From Streptosporangium pseudovulgare (GTDB lineage: Bacteria; Actinomycetota; Actinomycetes; Streptosporangiales; Streptosporangiaceae), in contig NZ_BMQJ01000003.1 of the NCBI RefSeq assembly GCF_014648055.1, forward strand, positions 310,001 to 374,000: a DNA stretch of 64,000 bases, in the 5' to 3' direction. The translations under genes were made by a program, and so were the position numbers. The first letter of the stretch is position 1. Each line of letters starts with the position of its first letter. The notes under the pieces were generated by a model, which was not told the origin of the DNA, made no database searches, and saw only the letters and a program-made list of their open reading frames with translations. This document shows positions 1-8,351 of the stretch, in pieces.

Positions 1-84
1 TACGACCACCTCCCCGAGCAGGCGTTCTTCATGGTCGGTGGCATCGAGCAGGCCATCGCCAAGGCCAAGGAACTCGCCCGCTAG
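1..84 (+). CDS. atpD: F1 ATP synthase subunit beta, C-terminal end (partial)
   Basis: The window opens inside this gene. Only the last 27 codons and a TAG stop are present. The visible residues (YDHLPEQAFFMVGGIEQA) match the conserved C-terminal helix of the catalytic beta subunit of the membrane-bound F1Fo ATP synthase. The epsilon subunit gene follows 66 nt downstream on the same strand, which is the usual atpD-atpC order. The catalytic Walker motifs lie outside the window. Confidence 0.93.
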   Translation, partial: YDHLPEQAFFMVGGIEQAIAKAKELAR

Positions 85-150
85 TCGCCTTGGGCGCCGG
101 CACGGCCCGGGGCCGTGCCGGCGCCTGGTTCGAAAGGAACTGGAAAGAAA

Positions 151-561
151 GTGGCGAAGCTGCGAGTAGGCGTCGTCTCTCCGGAGCGGGAGCTCTGGTC
201 GGGAGAGGCCGACATGGTGATTGCCAAGACCATCGACGGCGAGATCGGCATCATGCCGAGGCACGCCCCGGTGATCGGTGTCCTCGTCGAGGGCGGCGTG
301 CTGAGGGTCAAGCGCGGTGGCGGCGAGACGGACCTGGTCGCCGCGGTCCACGGCGGGTTCATCTCGGTGGCCAGCGACGAGGTGTCGATCCTGGCCGAGA
401 CGGCCGAACTCGGCTCCGAGGTCGACGTCGACCGGGCCCGGGACGCGCTCCAGCGGGCCCAGTCCTCTATGGACGCGGGCCAGGCCGACGTCAGCGTCGA
501 TGTCACCGCCGCCAAGCGCGCCAAGGCCAGGCTGCGCGCGGCCGGCGAGGAAGTCGGTTAA
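151..561 (+). CDS. atpC: F1 ATP synthase subunit epsilon
   Basis: This 136-residue protein is the rotor-stalk epsilon subunit that couples F1 catalysis to proton flow and can restrain ATP hydrolysis. The N-terminal beta-sandwich is recognisable (KLRVGVVSPERELWSGEADMV, then GEIGIMPRHAPVIGVL). It is followed by a short C-terminal helical region rich in Ala and Arg. I chose GTG at 151 because it gives the family-typical VAKLRV start and follows a purine-rich stretch (AAAGGAACTGGAAAGAAA). An in-frame upstream GTG at 115 would add 12 atypical residues. It is the last gene of the atp operon. Confidence 0.93.
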   Translation: MAKLRVGVVSPERELWSGEADMVIAKTIDGEIGIMPRHAPVIGVLVEGGVLRVKRGGGETDLVAAVHGGFISVASDEVSILAETAELGSEVDVDRARDALQRAQSSMDAGQADVSVDVTAAKRAKARLRAAGEEVG

Positions 562-598
562 ATTCTGCTTCTGAGCGGTACGGCTTTTGGGAGCGGGA

Positions 599-1012
599 AT
601 GACGGCGCTGAACGTACTCATCGTGGTGACGGCGGTCGTCGTCCTCGTCGCCCTCCGCGGGCTGGTCCTGGCGCGCTCCCGGGGATCGGTGCTGTGTTGC
701 CTGCGCCCGGTTCCGGGGAAGCGAAGCTGGCGGGTGGGAGTGGCCCGCTACGCCAAGGACCAGCTCAACTGGATTCCGCTCATAGGTCTGCTGCCAAGGC
801 CGCGCCACGTGATCGTGAGGCGCGGCCTTGTGGTTTCCGGGCGCCGCAGGGTGGGGTCCGGCGAGTTCTTCGGGTTCATCGAGGGGGTCACGGCGCTGGA
901 GTGCCGTAACGGCCCCGACGCCTTCGAGATCGCCATGGGCTACCGCGCGCTGACCGGGTTCGTCGCCTGGCTGGAGTCCGCCCCGCCCAGCGCCTACCTC
1001 GACGTCGCCTGA
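599..1012 (+). CDS. DUF2550 family membrane-anchored protein
   Basis: This 137-residue protein begins with one hydrophobic helix (LNVLIVVTAVVVLVALRGLVL) and continues with a basic, compact domain. It contains GEFFGFIEGVTALECRNGPDAFEIAMG, given here as consecutive segments GEFFGFIEGVTA and LECRNGPDAFEIA. The family is found in Actinobacteria directly behind atpC, and this copy starts 37 nt after the atpC stop, so it is probably co-transcribed. The function is unknown. ATG 599 follows GGAGCGGGA; a TTG 12 nt upstream is a less likely start. A strong terminator follows. Confidence 0.85.
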   Translation: MTALNVLIVVTAVVVLVALRGLVLARSRGSVLCCLRPVPGKRSWRVGVARYAKDQLNWIPLIGLLPRPRHVIVRRGLVVSGRRRVGSGEFFGFIEGVTALECRNGPDAFEIAMGYRALTGFVAWLESAPPSAYLDVA

Positions 1013-1038
1013 CCCTTCTTCCGCCGCCTTCGTACCGA

Positions 1039-1085
1039 CGACAGGCCCCGTCCCCGGTTCGCCGGGGCCGGGGCCTGTCGTTTTT
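1039..1085 (+). terminator. Rho-independent terminator of the atp operon
   Basis: An inverted repeat (CGACAGGCCCCG... paired with ...CGGGGCCTGTCG, loop near 1058-1062) is followed by TTTTT at 1081-1085. It is the only hairpin with a clear T tract that I found here. Confidence 0.9.
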
Positions 1086-1176
1086 CCCGGCCCCGGCCCC
1101 GGCCCCGACCCCGGACCGGCCCCGTTTCCGTCCCCGGTCCGGTCCTCTTCCCCGGCCGGGTGCCCGCCGTACGGGA

Positions 1177-1230
1177 TTGACCGGTCGTCGCACGCCTTCT
1201 ATGGTTCATTACTATAGTAATGAACCATAG
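1177..1230 (+). promoter_or_regulatory. Promoter overlapped by a 32-bp perfect palindromic operator
   Basis: TTGACC at 1177-1182 and TATGGT at 1200-1205 are separated by 17 bp and form a good sigma-70-type promoter. A perfect 32-bp palindrome at 1199-1230 (half-site CTATGGTTCATTACTA) covers the -10 box and expected start of transcription, ending 11 nt before the GntR start codon. Inference: YtrA-type regulators bind such sites, so this is most likely the autoregulatory operator of the downstream gene. Confidence 0.85.
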
Positions 1231-1241
1231 AAGCAGGTGCC

Positions 1242-1601
1242 ATGTTCGACGACCGGAGCCCGATCTACCGGCAGATCGCCGAGCGCATCAAGGCCGATGT
1301 GCTGAGCGGGACGTTGCGCGGCGACGAGCAGGTCATGTCCACCAACCAGTACGCCGCCTTCTACCGGATCAACCCGGCGACGGCCGCCAAGGCCTTCCAG
1401 CAGCTGGTGGACGAGGGCGTGCTGTACAAGAAGCGAGGGATCGGCATGTTCGTGAGCCCGGAAGCCCCGGAGGTGCTCAGGGCCGGGCGCAGGGAGAGGT
1501 TCTTCACCGACGTGGTGGACCCGATGGTGGCCGAGGCCAGGGCCATCGGGATCCCGCTCGGCGAGGTCATCGGCCGCATCGAGGAACTGGAGGGGAGATG
1601 A
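1242..1601 (+). CDS. GntR family regulator, YtrA subfamily
   Basis: This 119-residue protein has an N-terminal winged helix (PIYRQIAERIKADVLSGTL, then NPATAAKAFQQLVDEGVLYKKRGIGMFV, given as two overlapping blocks). The C-terminal part is only a short helical tail. That size and layout fit the YtrA branch of GntR, whose members usually repress adjacent ABC transporter genes. It is the first gene of a three-gene operon and overlaps the ABC ATPase start by ATGA. Autoregulation through the 32-bp palindrome just upstream is likely. Confidence 0.9.
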   Translation: MFDDRSPIYRQIAERIKADVLSGTLRGDEQVMSTNQYAAFYRINPATAAKAFQQLVDEGVLYKKRGIGMFVSPEAPEVLRAGRRERFFTDVVDPMVAEARAIGIPLGEVIGRIEELEGR

Positions 1602-2464
1602 GGATCGATGTCCGCGATCTGGTGCTGCGCTACGGCGAGACCACGGCGCTCGACGGCCTGACGTTCACCCTGGAGAGCGGGAAGATCTACGGGCTGCTCG
1701 GCCGCAACGGCTCGGGCAAGTCGAGCCTGACGTCGGTCCTGGCGGCCTTCCGCCGCCAGACGAGCGGGGAGGCGCTGGTGGACGGGCGGCCGGTGTTCGA
1801 GAACGCCGACCTCACCCGCCGGATCGGCCTGGTCCGCGACGAGGGGGAGGCGATCACCATCGGCACCGTCGAGGACGCCCTCTACTTCGCCGAGGGGCTG
1901 CGCCCGAACTGGGACGCCGGTTACGCCCGCTCGCTGCTGGAGACGTTCGGGATCCCGCCCAAGGCGAACGTCAAGGCGATGTCGAAGGGCCAGCGCTCGG
2001 CGCTGGGAGTGGTGGTCGGCCTGGCGAGCCGGACACCGCTGACCATGTTCGACGAGGCGCACCTCGGCATGGACGTGCCGTCCCGGCAGGCGTTCCACGA
2101 CGCGCTGCTCGCCGACTACATGGCGCACCCGCGCACGTTCGTCCTGGCGAGCCACCTGATCGAGGAGGCCGCCCCGCTGTTCGAGGAGGTGCTGATCATC
2201 GATCGTGGCCGGCTCGTCGTGCAGGAGGACGCCGGGACGCTGCTGTCGAGGGGGGTCTCCGTGACCGGCCCCGTCGCCCGGGTGGACGCCTTCACCGCCG
2301 GGCTGACCGTACTGGGCGCCAGGGACCTCGGTCCGACCAGATCGGCGATGGTCTACGGAGATCTCGACGACACCCGGCGCCGCGAGGCCGCCGAGGCCGG
2401 CCTCGAACTCGGGCCGGTCGCCATGCAGGAGCTGTTCGTCCACCTGACCGGAGGCCCCCGATGA
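1598..2464 (+). CDS. ABC transporter ATP-binding protein
   Basis: This 288-residue ATPase energises an ABC exporter at the cytoplasmic membrane. Walker A is GRNGSGKS at residues 35-42. A degenerate signature (MSKGQRSALGV), Walker B (LTMFDEAHLGMD) and the H-loop (LASHLIEEA) follow in order. The C-terminal third lacks recognised motifs. The start overlaps the GntR stop (ATGA) and the stop overlaps the membrane gene start (ATGA), so the three are translated together. The substrate is unknown; family precedent suggests antibiotic or cell-envelope stress, but nothing in the sequence fixes it. Confidence 0.9.
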   Translation: MRIDVRDLVLRYGETTALDGLTFTLESGKIYGLLGRNGSGKSSLTSVLAAFRRQTSGEALVDGRPVFENADLTRRIGLVRDEGEAITIGTVEDALYFAEGLRPNWDAGYARSLLETFGIPPKANVKAMSKGQRSALGVVVGLASRTPLTMFDEAHLGMDVPSRQAFHDALLADYMAHPRTFVLASHLIEEAAPLFEEVLIIDRGRLVVQEDAGTLLSRGVSVTGPVARVDAFTAGLTVLGARDLGPTRSAMVYGDLDDTRRREAAEAGLELGPVAMQELFVHLTGGPR

Positions 2465-3168
2465 GGTTCCCCAGCCGTCTCCTGGCCGCCAACATGGTCT
2501 TCGCGCTGCTGCTGTGGGGGGTGCTCCTGGCGGGCGTCGCGCTGGTCGCGGCGGGCGTCGCGGTCTTCGGCACGCTCACCGAGAGCACGTGGGAGAAGGG
2601 CGTGCAGCTCGCCCGATGGTACGCGCTGTTCGTCGGCGTGGCCCTGGTGCGGGAGTACCTGCCGATGTACGTCGCGCACGGGGTGACCCGCCGCCAGTTC
2701 GGCGCGCAGGCGGCCGTCACGGCCACCCTGTTCGCGCCGTTCCTGGCCGTCCTGGTCGCGGTGGGCTACCTGCTGGAGGCGGGAGCGTACGGCCTGGCCG
2801 GCCTGTCCCAGACGCTGGACCGGGCCCACCTGTTCGCCGAGCCGACCCACGTACCGCTCGTCCTCGCCGAGTACCTGATCGAGCTCGCCGCCTGGCTCGT
2901 CGCGGGATCCGTCATCGGCGCCGCCTTCTACCGCTGGGACGGCGGCGGGCTGCTCGCCGTCCCGGTCGGCGTCGGGCTGGTCGTGCTGGCGGAGAGCGCG
3001 ATAGGCACCGAGTTGCGGCTGCCGTTCGTCAGCCGCCTCGCCCTGGGCCTGGACGTTCCGCAGTCCCCGGCGGTCACCGCCGGCCTCGGGCTGGCCGCGT
3101 TCCTGTTCGGTCTGGCCCTGACCTGGCTGGTCATCCGCGACGTGCCGCTACGCAACAGGCCGGCCTGA
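2461..3168 (+). CDS. ABC transporter membrane subunit (putative)
   Basis: This 235-residue protein has about six hydrophobic segments, beginning with ALLLWGVLLAGVALVAAGVAV and ending with GLGLAAFLFGLALTWLVI. It contains the motif VAHGVTRRQFGAQ, a pattern common in small permeases of YtrA-linked ABC systems. Its four-base overlap with the ATPase gene makes it the obvious partner. I infer permease function from position and topology; no substrate-binding residues are recognisable. Confidence 0.78.
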   Translation: MRFPSRLLAANMVFALLLWGVLLAGVALVAAGVAVFGTLTESTWEKGVQLARWYALFVGVALVREYLPMYVAHGVTRRQFGAQAAVTATLFAPFLAVLVAVGYLLEAGAYGLAGLSQTLDRAHLFAEPTHVPLVLAEYLIELAAWLVAGSVIGAAFYRWDGGGLLAVPVGVGLVVLAESAIGTELRLPFVSRLALGLDVPQSPAVTAGLGLAAFLFGLALTWLVIRDVPLRNRPA

Positions 3169-3182
3169 GCGGCGGGTAGGGG

Positions 3183-3212
3183 CCGGGTTCCGCGCGGCGG
3201 CGCGAACCCCGG
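3183..3212 (+). terminator. Stem-loop after the ABC operon
   Basis: CCGGGTTCCGCGC pairs with GCGCGAACCCCGG with one bulge on each side. No T tract follows, as is usual for many actinobacterial terminators. Confidence 0.55.
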
Positions 3213-3364
3213 TCGCGAACCTGCTGCTCAGGCCGGCCTCCGCCGATTTCGACATCGTCATGCTCCGCGGCTCAGTGATCACGGCTTTCGGTGAGGATCG
3301 CCCCGCTCGCAGGCGCGCTGATCAGCCTGTCGGCCAATGTGAAGACGACTCCGGGAAGTGTGTG

Positions 3365-3370
3365 TATGGT
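3365..3370 (+). promoter_or_regulatory. -10 box of a leaderless vapB promoter
   Basis: TATGGT lies 7 nt before the vapB ATG, inside a GT-rich stretch (repeats of TGTGTATG). There is no Shine-Dalgarno sequence, so the mRNA probably starts at or next to the ATG. Confidence 0.55.
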
Positions 3371-3377
3371 TGTGTGT

Positions 3378-3641
3378 ATGGCACGCAGGAACGTCTACAT
3401 CGACGACGAGCTGGACGCGCAGCTCAGGAGGCACCGGAAGCTCAACGCCTCCGAGATCTTCCAGAAGGCCGTGCGGGACGCGATCCTCGCCAGCGAGATG
3501 GACGACTATGTCGCCGGGGTCGAGGCCGAACTGGCGGAACGGGGTGTCACGGATGAGGAGTGGGCCGCCGCCGAGCACTACGCGGACGAACTGATGAACC
3601 GCATCGCACCCTCCGGGGACGACAAGCGGATGGTCGGCTAG
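3378..3641 (+). CDS. VapB-like antitoxin
   Basis: This 87-residue protein starts MARRNVYIDDELDAQLRRHRK, a typical ribbon-helix-helix DNA-binding start (residues quoted up to R18 are the core). The acidic C-terminal half (EWAAAEHYADELMN) would be the toxin-binding tail. Upstream in-frame codons back to 3291 are not antitoxin-like, and TATGGT with a 7-nt spacing supports ATG 3378 as a leaderless start. The toxin gene begins 2 nt after the stop. Type II antitoxins normally repress their own operon. Confidence 0.8.
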   Translation: MARRNVYIDDELDAQLRRHRKLNASEIFQKAVRDAILASEMDDYVAGVEAELAERGVTDEEWAAAEHYADELMNRIAPSGDDKRMVG

Positions 3642-3643
3642 AG

Positions 3644-4099
3644 GTGCCGCGTCTGATCCTCGACTCCGGGGCCGTGACCTTCTTGGCCGGCAGGACCCCT
3701 GAGTCGGTCGCCGTCATGCGTCGGCTTCGCCACGAAGGCGTGTGGCCCCCCCTGATTCCTTCGGTCGTGCTGGTCGAGTGCTTCACGGGCCATCCGGCGC
3801 GGGATGTGGGAGTCGATCGTTTTCCTCCGGCACGCACTCCTCGCACCGAGGTGCCGAAGGAACTCGCCAGGCGTGCGGCGGCCTTGCGTACCAAGGCCAT
3901 CGCCGCCATGACGAGATCGGACCGTAAGGCACCGCCCTCCGCGGTGGACGCGCTGGTGGTGGCGTACGCCGAGGCGGAAGGACCCGCGTTCGTCCTGACC
4001 GGTGACGGCAAGGACCTGCGCCCCCTGGCGGCCGAGGCGCGGGGAGTCCAGGTCGAGATGCTCGCCCAGGCGGTGGAGAAGTCCCGCGGCCACCGTTGA
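3644..4099 (+). CDS. VapC-like PIN-domain toxin ribonuclease
   Basis: This 151-residue protein has the PIN pattern of acidic residues: LILDSGAVTFL near the N-terminus, VVLVECF, SAVDALVVAYAEAEG, and VLTGDGKDLRPLA. These would bind Mg2+ for cleavage of RNA, often tRNA or rRNA in this family. GTG 3644 is chosen because it places LILDSG directly at the N-terminus and sits 2 nt behind the antitoxin stop; the reading frame is open further upstream through the antitoxin gene. RNA target unknown. Confidence 0.85.
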   Translation: MPRLILDSGAVTFLAGRTPESVAVMRRLRHEGVWPPLIPSVVLVECFTGHPARDVGVDRFPPARTPRTEVPKELARRAAALRTKAIAAMTRSDRKAPPSAVDALVVAYAEAEGPAFVLTGDGKDLRPLAAEARGVQVEMLAQAVEKSRGHR

Positions 4100-4116
4100 C
4101 GCCTGAGTCCGGCGTG

Positions 4117-4148
4117 GCGGTCGCGGCCGGGTTCCGGGCCGCGACCGC
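4117..4148. terminator. Bidirectional stem-loop between vapC and pduO
   Basis: GCGGTCGCGGCC and GGCCGCGACCGC form a 12-bp stem with an 8-nt loop between two convergent genes. No T tract is present. Confidence 0.6.
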
Positions 4149-4162
4149 GCCGCCGCGGGACG

Positions 4163-4753
4163 TCAGCGGGTGCCGCCGGGCTTCCAGAGGATCTCGTCGC
4201 CGTGGGCGGCGACGCGGCACAGGATGAACATCAGGTCGCTCAGCCGGTTGAGGTACTTGGCGGTCAGCGGGTTGACGTCGTCGTGGGCCGAAAGGGCCGC
4301 CCAGACGGTCCGCTCGGCCCGCCGTACGATCGTGCGGGCCACGTGGAGCTGGGCGACGGCGGGGGTGCCGCCCGGCAGGATGAAGCTGCGCAGCGGCTTG
4401 AGGCGCTCGTTGAACTCGTCGCAGCGCTCCTCCAGCCACTCGATGTAGGAGGGCTCGACGCGCAGCGGCGGGAACTCGGGGTTCTCGGTGACCGGGGTGC
4501 ACAGGTCGGCGCCGACGTCGAACAGCTCGTTCTGGATCCGGCCGAGGACCGCCGCGACGTCCTCGTCGAGGGCGCCGGTCGCCAGGGCCACGCCGATCGC
4601 CGCGTTGGCCTCCTCGACGTCGGCGTAGGCGGCCAGCCGAGGATCGGTCTTGTGGGTGCGGCTCATGTCTCCGAGGGCGGTCGTGCCGTCGTCGCCGGTC
4701 CGGGTGTAGATCTTGGACAGCACCACCGGCTTGTCCCTGTCAGCTCGCGTCAT
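4163..4753 (-). CDS. pduO: Cob(I)alamin adenosyltransferase, PduO type
   Basis: This 196-residue enzyme transfers the adenosyl group of ATP to cob(I)alamin to make adenosylcobalamin. The N-terminus carries the family ATP-binding signature (KIYTRTGDDGTTALGDMSR), followed by DPRLAAYADVEEANAAIG and the C-terminal RTIVRRAERTVWAL-like helix with YLNRLSDLMFILCR. The cofactor is required by the mutase at 20935, and the MeaB GTPase at 16530 guards that same cofactor. It is transcribed away from the tricorn gene with a 65-bp shared upstream region. Its position after the atp operon is conserved in Actinobacteria (for example Rv1314c). Confidence 0.93.
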   Translation of the reverse strand: MTRADRDKPVVLSKIYTRTGDDGTTALGDMSRTHKTDPRLAAYADVEEANAAIGVALATGALDEDVAAVLGRIQNELFDVGADLCTPVTENPEFPPLRVEPSYIEWLEERCDEFNERLKPLRSFILPGGTPAVAQLHVARTIVRRAERTVWAALSAHDDVNPLTAKYLNRLSDLMFILCRVAAHGDEILWKPGGTR

Positions 4754-4806
4754 GGGGCTCAGCGTAGCGACCGAAAAACACCTACGATCTCCTCCATAGC
4801 GGACAA

Positions 4807-4812
4807 TATGCT
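4807..4812 (+). promoter_or_regulatory. -10 box of a leaderless tricorn promoter
   Basis: TATGCT lies exactly 6 nt before ATG 4819, and no Shine-Dalgarno sequence is present. Confidence 0.55.
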
Positions 4813-4818
4813 GGGTAA

Positions 4819-7800
4819 ATGGGCTCTGGTTTCTACCTCCGATTTCCCCATCTTTCCCGCGACACGCTGACGTTCGTCGCGGACGACGACGTCTGGGCGG
4901 CCCCTGCGGACGGCGGGCGCGCCTGGCGCCTCACCTCTGACCGGGCCCCCGCGGCACATCCCCGCCTCTCCCCGGACGCCACGAAGGTGGCCTGGACGAG
5001 CCTCCGTGACGGCGATCCCGAGGTGTACCTCGCGGACCTGGAGTCCGGCTCCGCCGAGCGGCTGACCTACTGGGGGGACATGCGGACCCGCACCCGCGGC
5101 TGGACGCCCGGCGGCGAGGTCCTCGCGATCAGCGCGACCGGACAGCCCTTCACCCCCTGGAGCTGGGCCTACGCCATCGGCGACGGCCTGCCCGAGCGGC
5201 TGCCGTACGGGCCGGTCACCGACCTGTCGATCGCCGGAGCCGCTGAAGGGACGGCCGGGGAGGTGTCCGGCGCGGTGGCGCTGCTCACCGGCGCCCTCGG
5301 CCGCGACCCGGGCACGTGGAAGCGCTACCGGGGCGGCACGGCCGGACGGCTGTGGATACGGCGGGCGGGCGAGGAGTCGTTCACCCGGCTGCTGGCCGAC
5401 CTCGACGGGCACTTCGCCAACCCGATGCTCGTCGGCGGGCGCCTGGTGTTCCTGTCCGACCACGAGGGGGTCGGCAACCTCTACTCCTGCGCGCCGGACG
5501 GCACCGGCCTGCGCCGGCACACCGACCACGACGTCTTCTACGCCCGGCACGCCACCACCGACGGCACCCGGATCGTCTACCAGAACGCCGGCGACATCTA
5601 CCTGCTGGACGGCCTGGACGCCGAGGCCCGCAAGCTCGACGTCAGGCTCGGTTCCCCGGTGCGGGGGCCGCAGCCGTACCAGGTGGACGCCGGACGGCGG
5701 CTGCACGGCCTGGCGGTGGACGAGACCGGCCGGGCCAGCGTGGTCGAGGTGCAGGGGACCGTGCACTGGATCACCCACCGGGACGGTCCGGCGCGGCAGC
5801 TCAGCTCCGGCCTGGGGGCCGGCACGCCGCGCGTCCTGGGCGCGGACAGGGTGGTGTGGGTCGTCGACGACGGGCACCGGCAGGGCTTGGAGATCGGCCC
5901 GGCCGGCGGCGGGGAGACCCGCAGGATCGCCGAGGGGATGCTGGGCGAGGTCGGCGACCTGGCCGTCGCGCCCGACGGGAACACGATCGCGGTGGCGGCC
6001 AGGGACGGGCGGCTCCTGCTGGTGGACGTCACCTCCGGCGAGGTCGTCGAGCTGACCCGGGCCGACGGGCAGGTCGACGGGCTGGCCTTCTCGCCCGACT
6101 CGGCCTGGCTGGCCTGGTCGCACCCCGAGGCAGATCCGCTGCGCAGGATCCGCCTGGCCCGGCTGGCGGACCGGGTGATCACCGACGTCACCGACGGCCG
6201 GTTCGTGGACACCTCGCCCGCCTTCACCGGCGACCACCTGGCGTTCCTGTCGCGCCGCGGCTTCGACCCGGTCTACGACGCGCACTCCTTCGACATGTCC
6301 TTCCCGTTCGGTTACCGCCCCTACCTGGTGCCGCTGTCGGCGGCCACCCCGTCGCCGTTCGCGCCCAGCGCCGAGGGGCGACCCGTAGGGTCCCCGGACG
6401 ACGACGGAGACGACAAGGGCAAGGACGACGTCCCCGCGCTCACCGTCGACCTGGAGGGCATCGCCGGCCGGGTCGTGCAGGTGCCTGTGCCCGAGGGCCG
6501 CTACTCGGCGCTCAGCGCGGTCAGGGACGGGTTCGTCTGGCTGCGCGAGCCGCTGGCCGGGGAACTGGGCGAGGACCGCGAGAAGGTGGGGGCCGACGCG
6601 CCCAAGCCCGCGCTGGACCACTACGACCTGGTCAAGCGCAAGTGCGAGGAGATCGTCGACGAGCTCGACGGTTACCGGGTGAGCGGCGACGGCACCCACC
6701 TCGTCGTCTCCTGCGACGGTGAGCTCACCGTCCGCAAGGTCGGCGGCAAGAACGACGACGACGTGACCGTGGACCTGTCGCGGATCCGGGTCACCGCCGA
6801 CCCCCGCGCCTACCGGCGGCTCGCCTACGACCAGTTCGGCCGCCGGATGCGGGCCGACTTCTGGGTCGAGGACATGGCGGACGTCGAGTGGGACGCCGTG
6901 CTGGAGGAGTACCGGCCGCTGGTGGATCGCGTCGCCACCTCCGACGACTTCGCCGACCTGCTCTGGGAGGTCGCCGGGGAGCTCGGCACCTCGCACGCCT
7001 ACGTCATCGCGGCCCCGTGGGGGCGACCGGAGTCCGAGGGGGTCGGCCTGCTGGGGGCGGACCTGTCCCGGGACGCCGACGGCCGCTGGCGGGTGGACCG
7101 GGTGCTGCCCGGCGAGTCGTCGGACGTGCGCGCCCGCTCGCCGCTGGCCGCGCCCGGCGTGGCCGTCCGCGCGGGGGAGACGCTGCTGGCGGTGGACGGC
7201 CGTCCGGTGACGTCGGACGGGCCGGCGCCGCTGCTGGTCGGCGCGGCCGACAAGCCGGTCGAGCTGACCCTGGACGGCGGGCGCAAGGCGGTCGTCACGC
7301 CGCTCGGCGACGACCGGCGCCTGCGCTACCAGGACTGGGTCAACGGGCGGCGGGCGCGGGTCCGCGAGCTGGGGGAGGGCCGGGTCGGTTACCTGCACAT
7401 CCCGGACATGGTCGCCGAGGGCTGGGCGCAGTTCCACCGCGACCTGCGCCGGGAGATGGCCTGCGAGGCGCTGGTCGTGGACGTCCGCGGCAACCGGGGC
7501 GGCCACACCTCCGAGCTGGTCATCGAGAAGCTGATCCGCCGCGTCATCGCCTGGGAGAGCCCCCGCGGCATGACGCCCATGACCTATCCCCGGGACGCGC
7601 CGCGCGGCCCGCTGGTCGCGGTCACCGACCGCGACGCCGGGTCCGACGGCGACATCGTCACCGCGGCCTTCAAGTTCCACCGGCTCGGACCGGTGGTGGG
7701 CACCCGCACCTGGGGTGGGGTGATCGGCATCGAGGACGACCACCGCCTGGCCGACGGGACGAGCTTCACCGTGCCGAGGTACTCCTTCTGGTTCGAGGAC

Positions 7801-8007
7801 CTCGGCTGGGCGGTGGAGAACCACGGTGTCGAGCCGGACGTCGACCTGGACATCACCCCCGACGACTGGGCCGCCGGGCGCGACACCCAACTGGAGGAGG
7901 CCGTACGGCTGGCGCTGGCCGCGCTGCGGGAGCGCCCGGCGGTGACCCCGCCCGACCCGGCCACCCGGCCCTCCCGCCGCCGCCCGGCGCTGCCGCCGCG
8001 GCCGTAG
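4819..8007 (+). CDS. Tricorn protease homolog
   Basis: This 1062-residue cytosolic peptidase degrades peptides released by larger proteases. The order fits tricorn: an N-terminal beta-propeller with repeated (F/Y)SPD-type blades (HPRLSPDATKVAW, FSPDSAWLAWSHP), a second propeller, a PDZ-like region (residues about 745-830), and a C-terminal S41-type catalytic domain. Residues matching the known tetrad are Ser725-His726 (GTSHAYV), Ser942 (DAGSDGDIV) and Glu1000 (ENHGVEPD). A C-terminal Pro/Arg tail is extra. ATG 4819 fits the leaderless -10 box. A 1043-codon antisense frame here is a composition artefact. Confidence 0.93.
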   Translation: MGSGFYLRFPHLSRDTLTFVADDDVWAAPADGGRAWRLTSDRAPAAHPRLSPDATKVAWTSLRDGDPEVYLADLESGSAERLTYWGDMRTRTRGWTPGGEVLAISATGQPFTPWSWAYAIGDGLPERLPYGPVTDLSIAGAAEGTAGEVSGAVALLTGALGRDPGTWKRYRGGTAGRLWIRRAGEESFTRLLADLDGHFANPMLVGGRLVFLSDHEGVGNLYSCAPDGTGLRRHTDHDVFYARHATTDGTRIVYQNAGDIYLLDGLDAEARKLDVRLGSPVRGPQPYQVDAGRRLHGLAVDETGRASVVEVQGTVHWITHRDGPARQLSSGLGAGTPRVLGADRVVWVVDDGHRQGLEIGPAGGGETRRIAEGMLGEVGDLAVAPDGNTIAVAARDGRLLLVDVTSGEVVELTRADGQVDGLAFSPDSAWLAWSHPEADPLRRIRLARLADRVITDVTDGRFVDTSPAFTGDHLAFLSRRGFDPVYDAHSFDMSFPFGYRPYLVPLSAATPSPFAPSAEGRPVGSPDDDGDDKGKDDVPALTVDLEGIAGRVVQVPVPEGRYSALSAVRDGFVWLREPLAGELGEDREKVGADAPKPALDHYDLVKRKCEEIVDELDGYRVSGDGTHLVVSCDGELTVRKVGGKNDDDVTVDLSRIRVTADPRAYRRLAYDQFGRRMRADFWVEDMADVEWDAVLEEYRPLVDRVATSDDFADLLWEVAGELGTSHAYVIAAPWGRPESEGVGLLGADLSRDADGRWRVDRVLPGESSDVRARSPLAAPGVAVRAGETLLAVDGRPVTSDGPAPLLVGAADKPVELTLDGGRKAVVTPLGDDRRLRYQDWVNGRRARVRELGEGRVGYLHIPDMVAEGWAQFHRDLRREMACEALVVDVRGNRGGHTSELVIEKLIRRVIAWESPRGMTPMTYPRDAPRGPLVAVTDRDAGSDGDIVTAAFKFHRLGPVVGTRTWGGVIGIEDDHRLADGTSFTVPRYSFWFEDLGWAVENHGVEPDVDLDITPDDWAAGRDTQLEEAVRLALAALRERPAVTPPDPATRPSRRRPALPPRP

Positions 8008-8088
8008 CCGGCGGCGTCGTCACCGGAGGCCGTGACCGGCATCCGCCGTCGCCGGACCCGGCGCGGCCCGCGGGACCACGGCCGTCCG

Positions 8089-8134
8089 GGCTCCCGGAGA
8101 GGCGACGGGATGGCTCCCGGAGAGGCGACGGGAT
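8089..8134 (+). repeat. Two tandem copies of a 23-bp unit
   Basis: GGCTCCCGGAGAGGCGACGG plus GAT occurs twice without mismatch at 8089-8111 and 8112-8134. It lies in the 344-bp gap between the tricorn and STAS genes; the gap otherwise shows no gene. Confidence 0.9.
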
Positions 8135-8351
8135 CGGGCCATCCGGTCTTCCGCGGAAAAAGGTCGGCTCCGGCAGAATTTTTTCCCTCCGCCGGGGCAG
8201 GCCTTTTCTGCAGGTGGAAGGACCGCAGGGGCCAGACCATCGTCTTTCACATCACGTTACGACCGAAACGCCCCACGTGACCGTCCCCGCGGTCGCGCGT
8301 CGCGGGTTTTCGTCCGGCCTCGTCCCCGGCGGCCGGGCACGAGGAGGAGGC

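Noticed and set aside
4759-7890. 1043-codon open frame antisense to the tricorn gene
   Set aside because: It is rich in Arg, Gly, Val and His in a pattern created by the complementary strand of GC-biased codons. The sense frame has full tricorn motifs.
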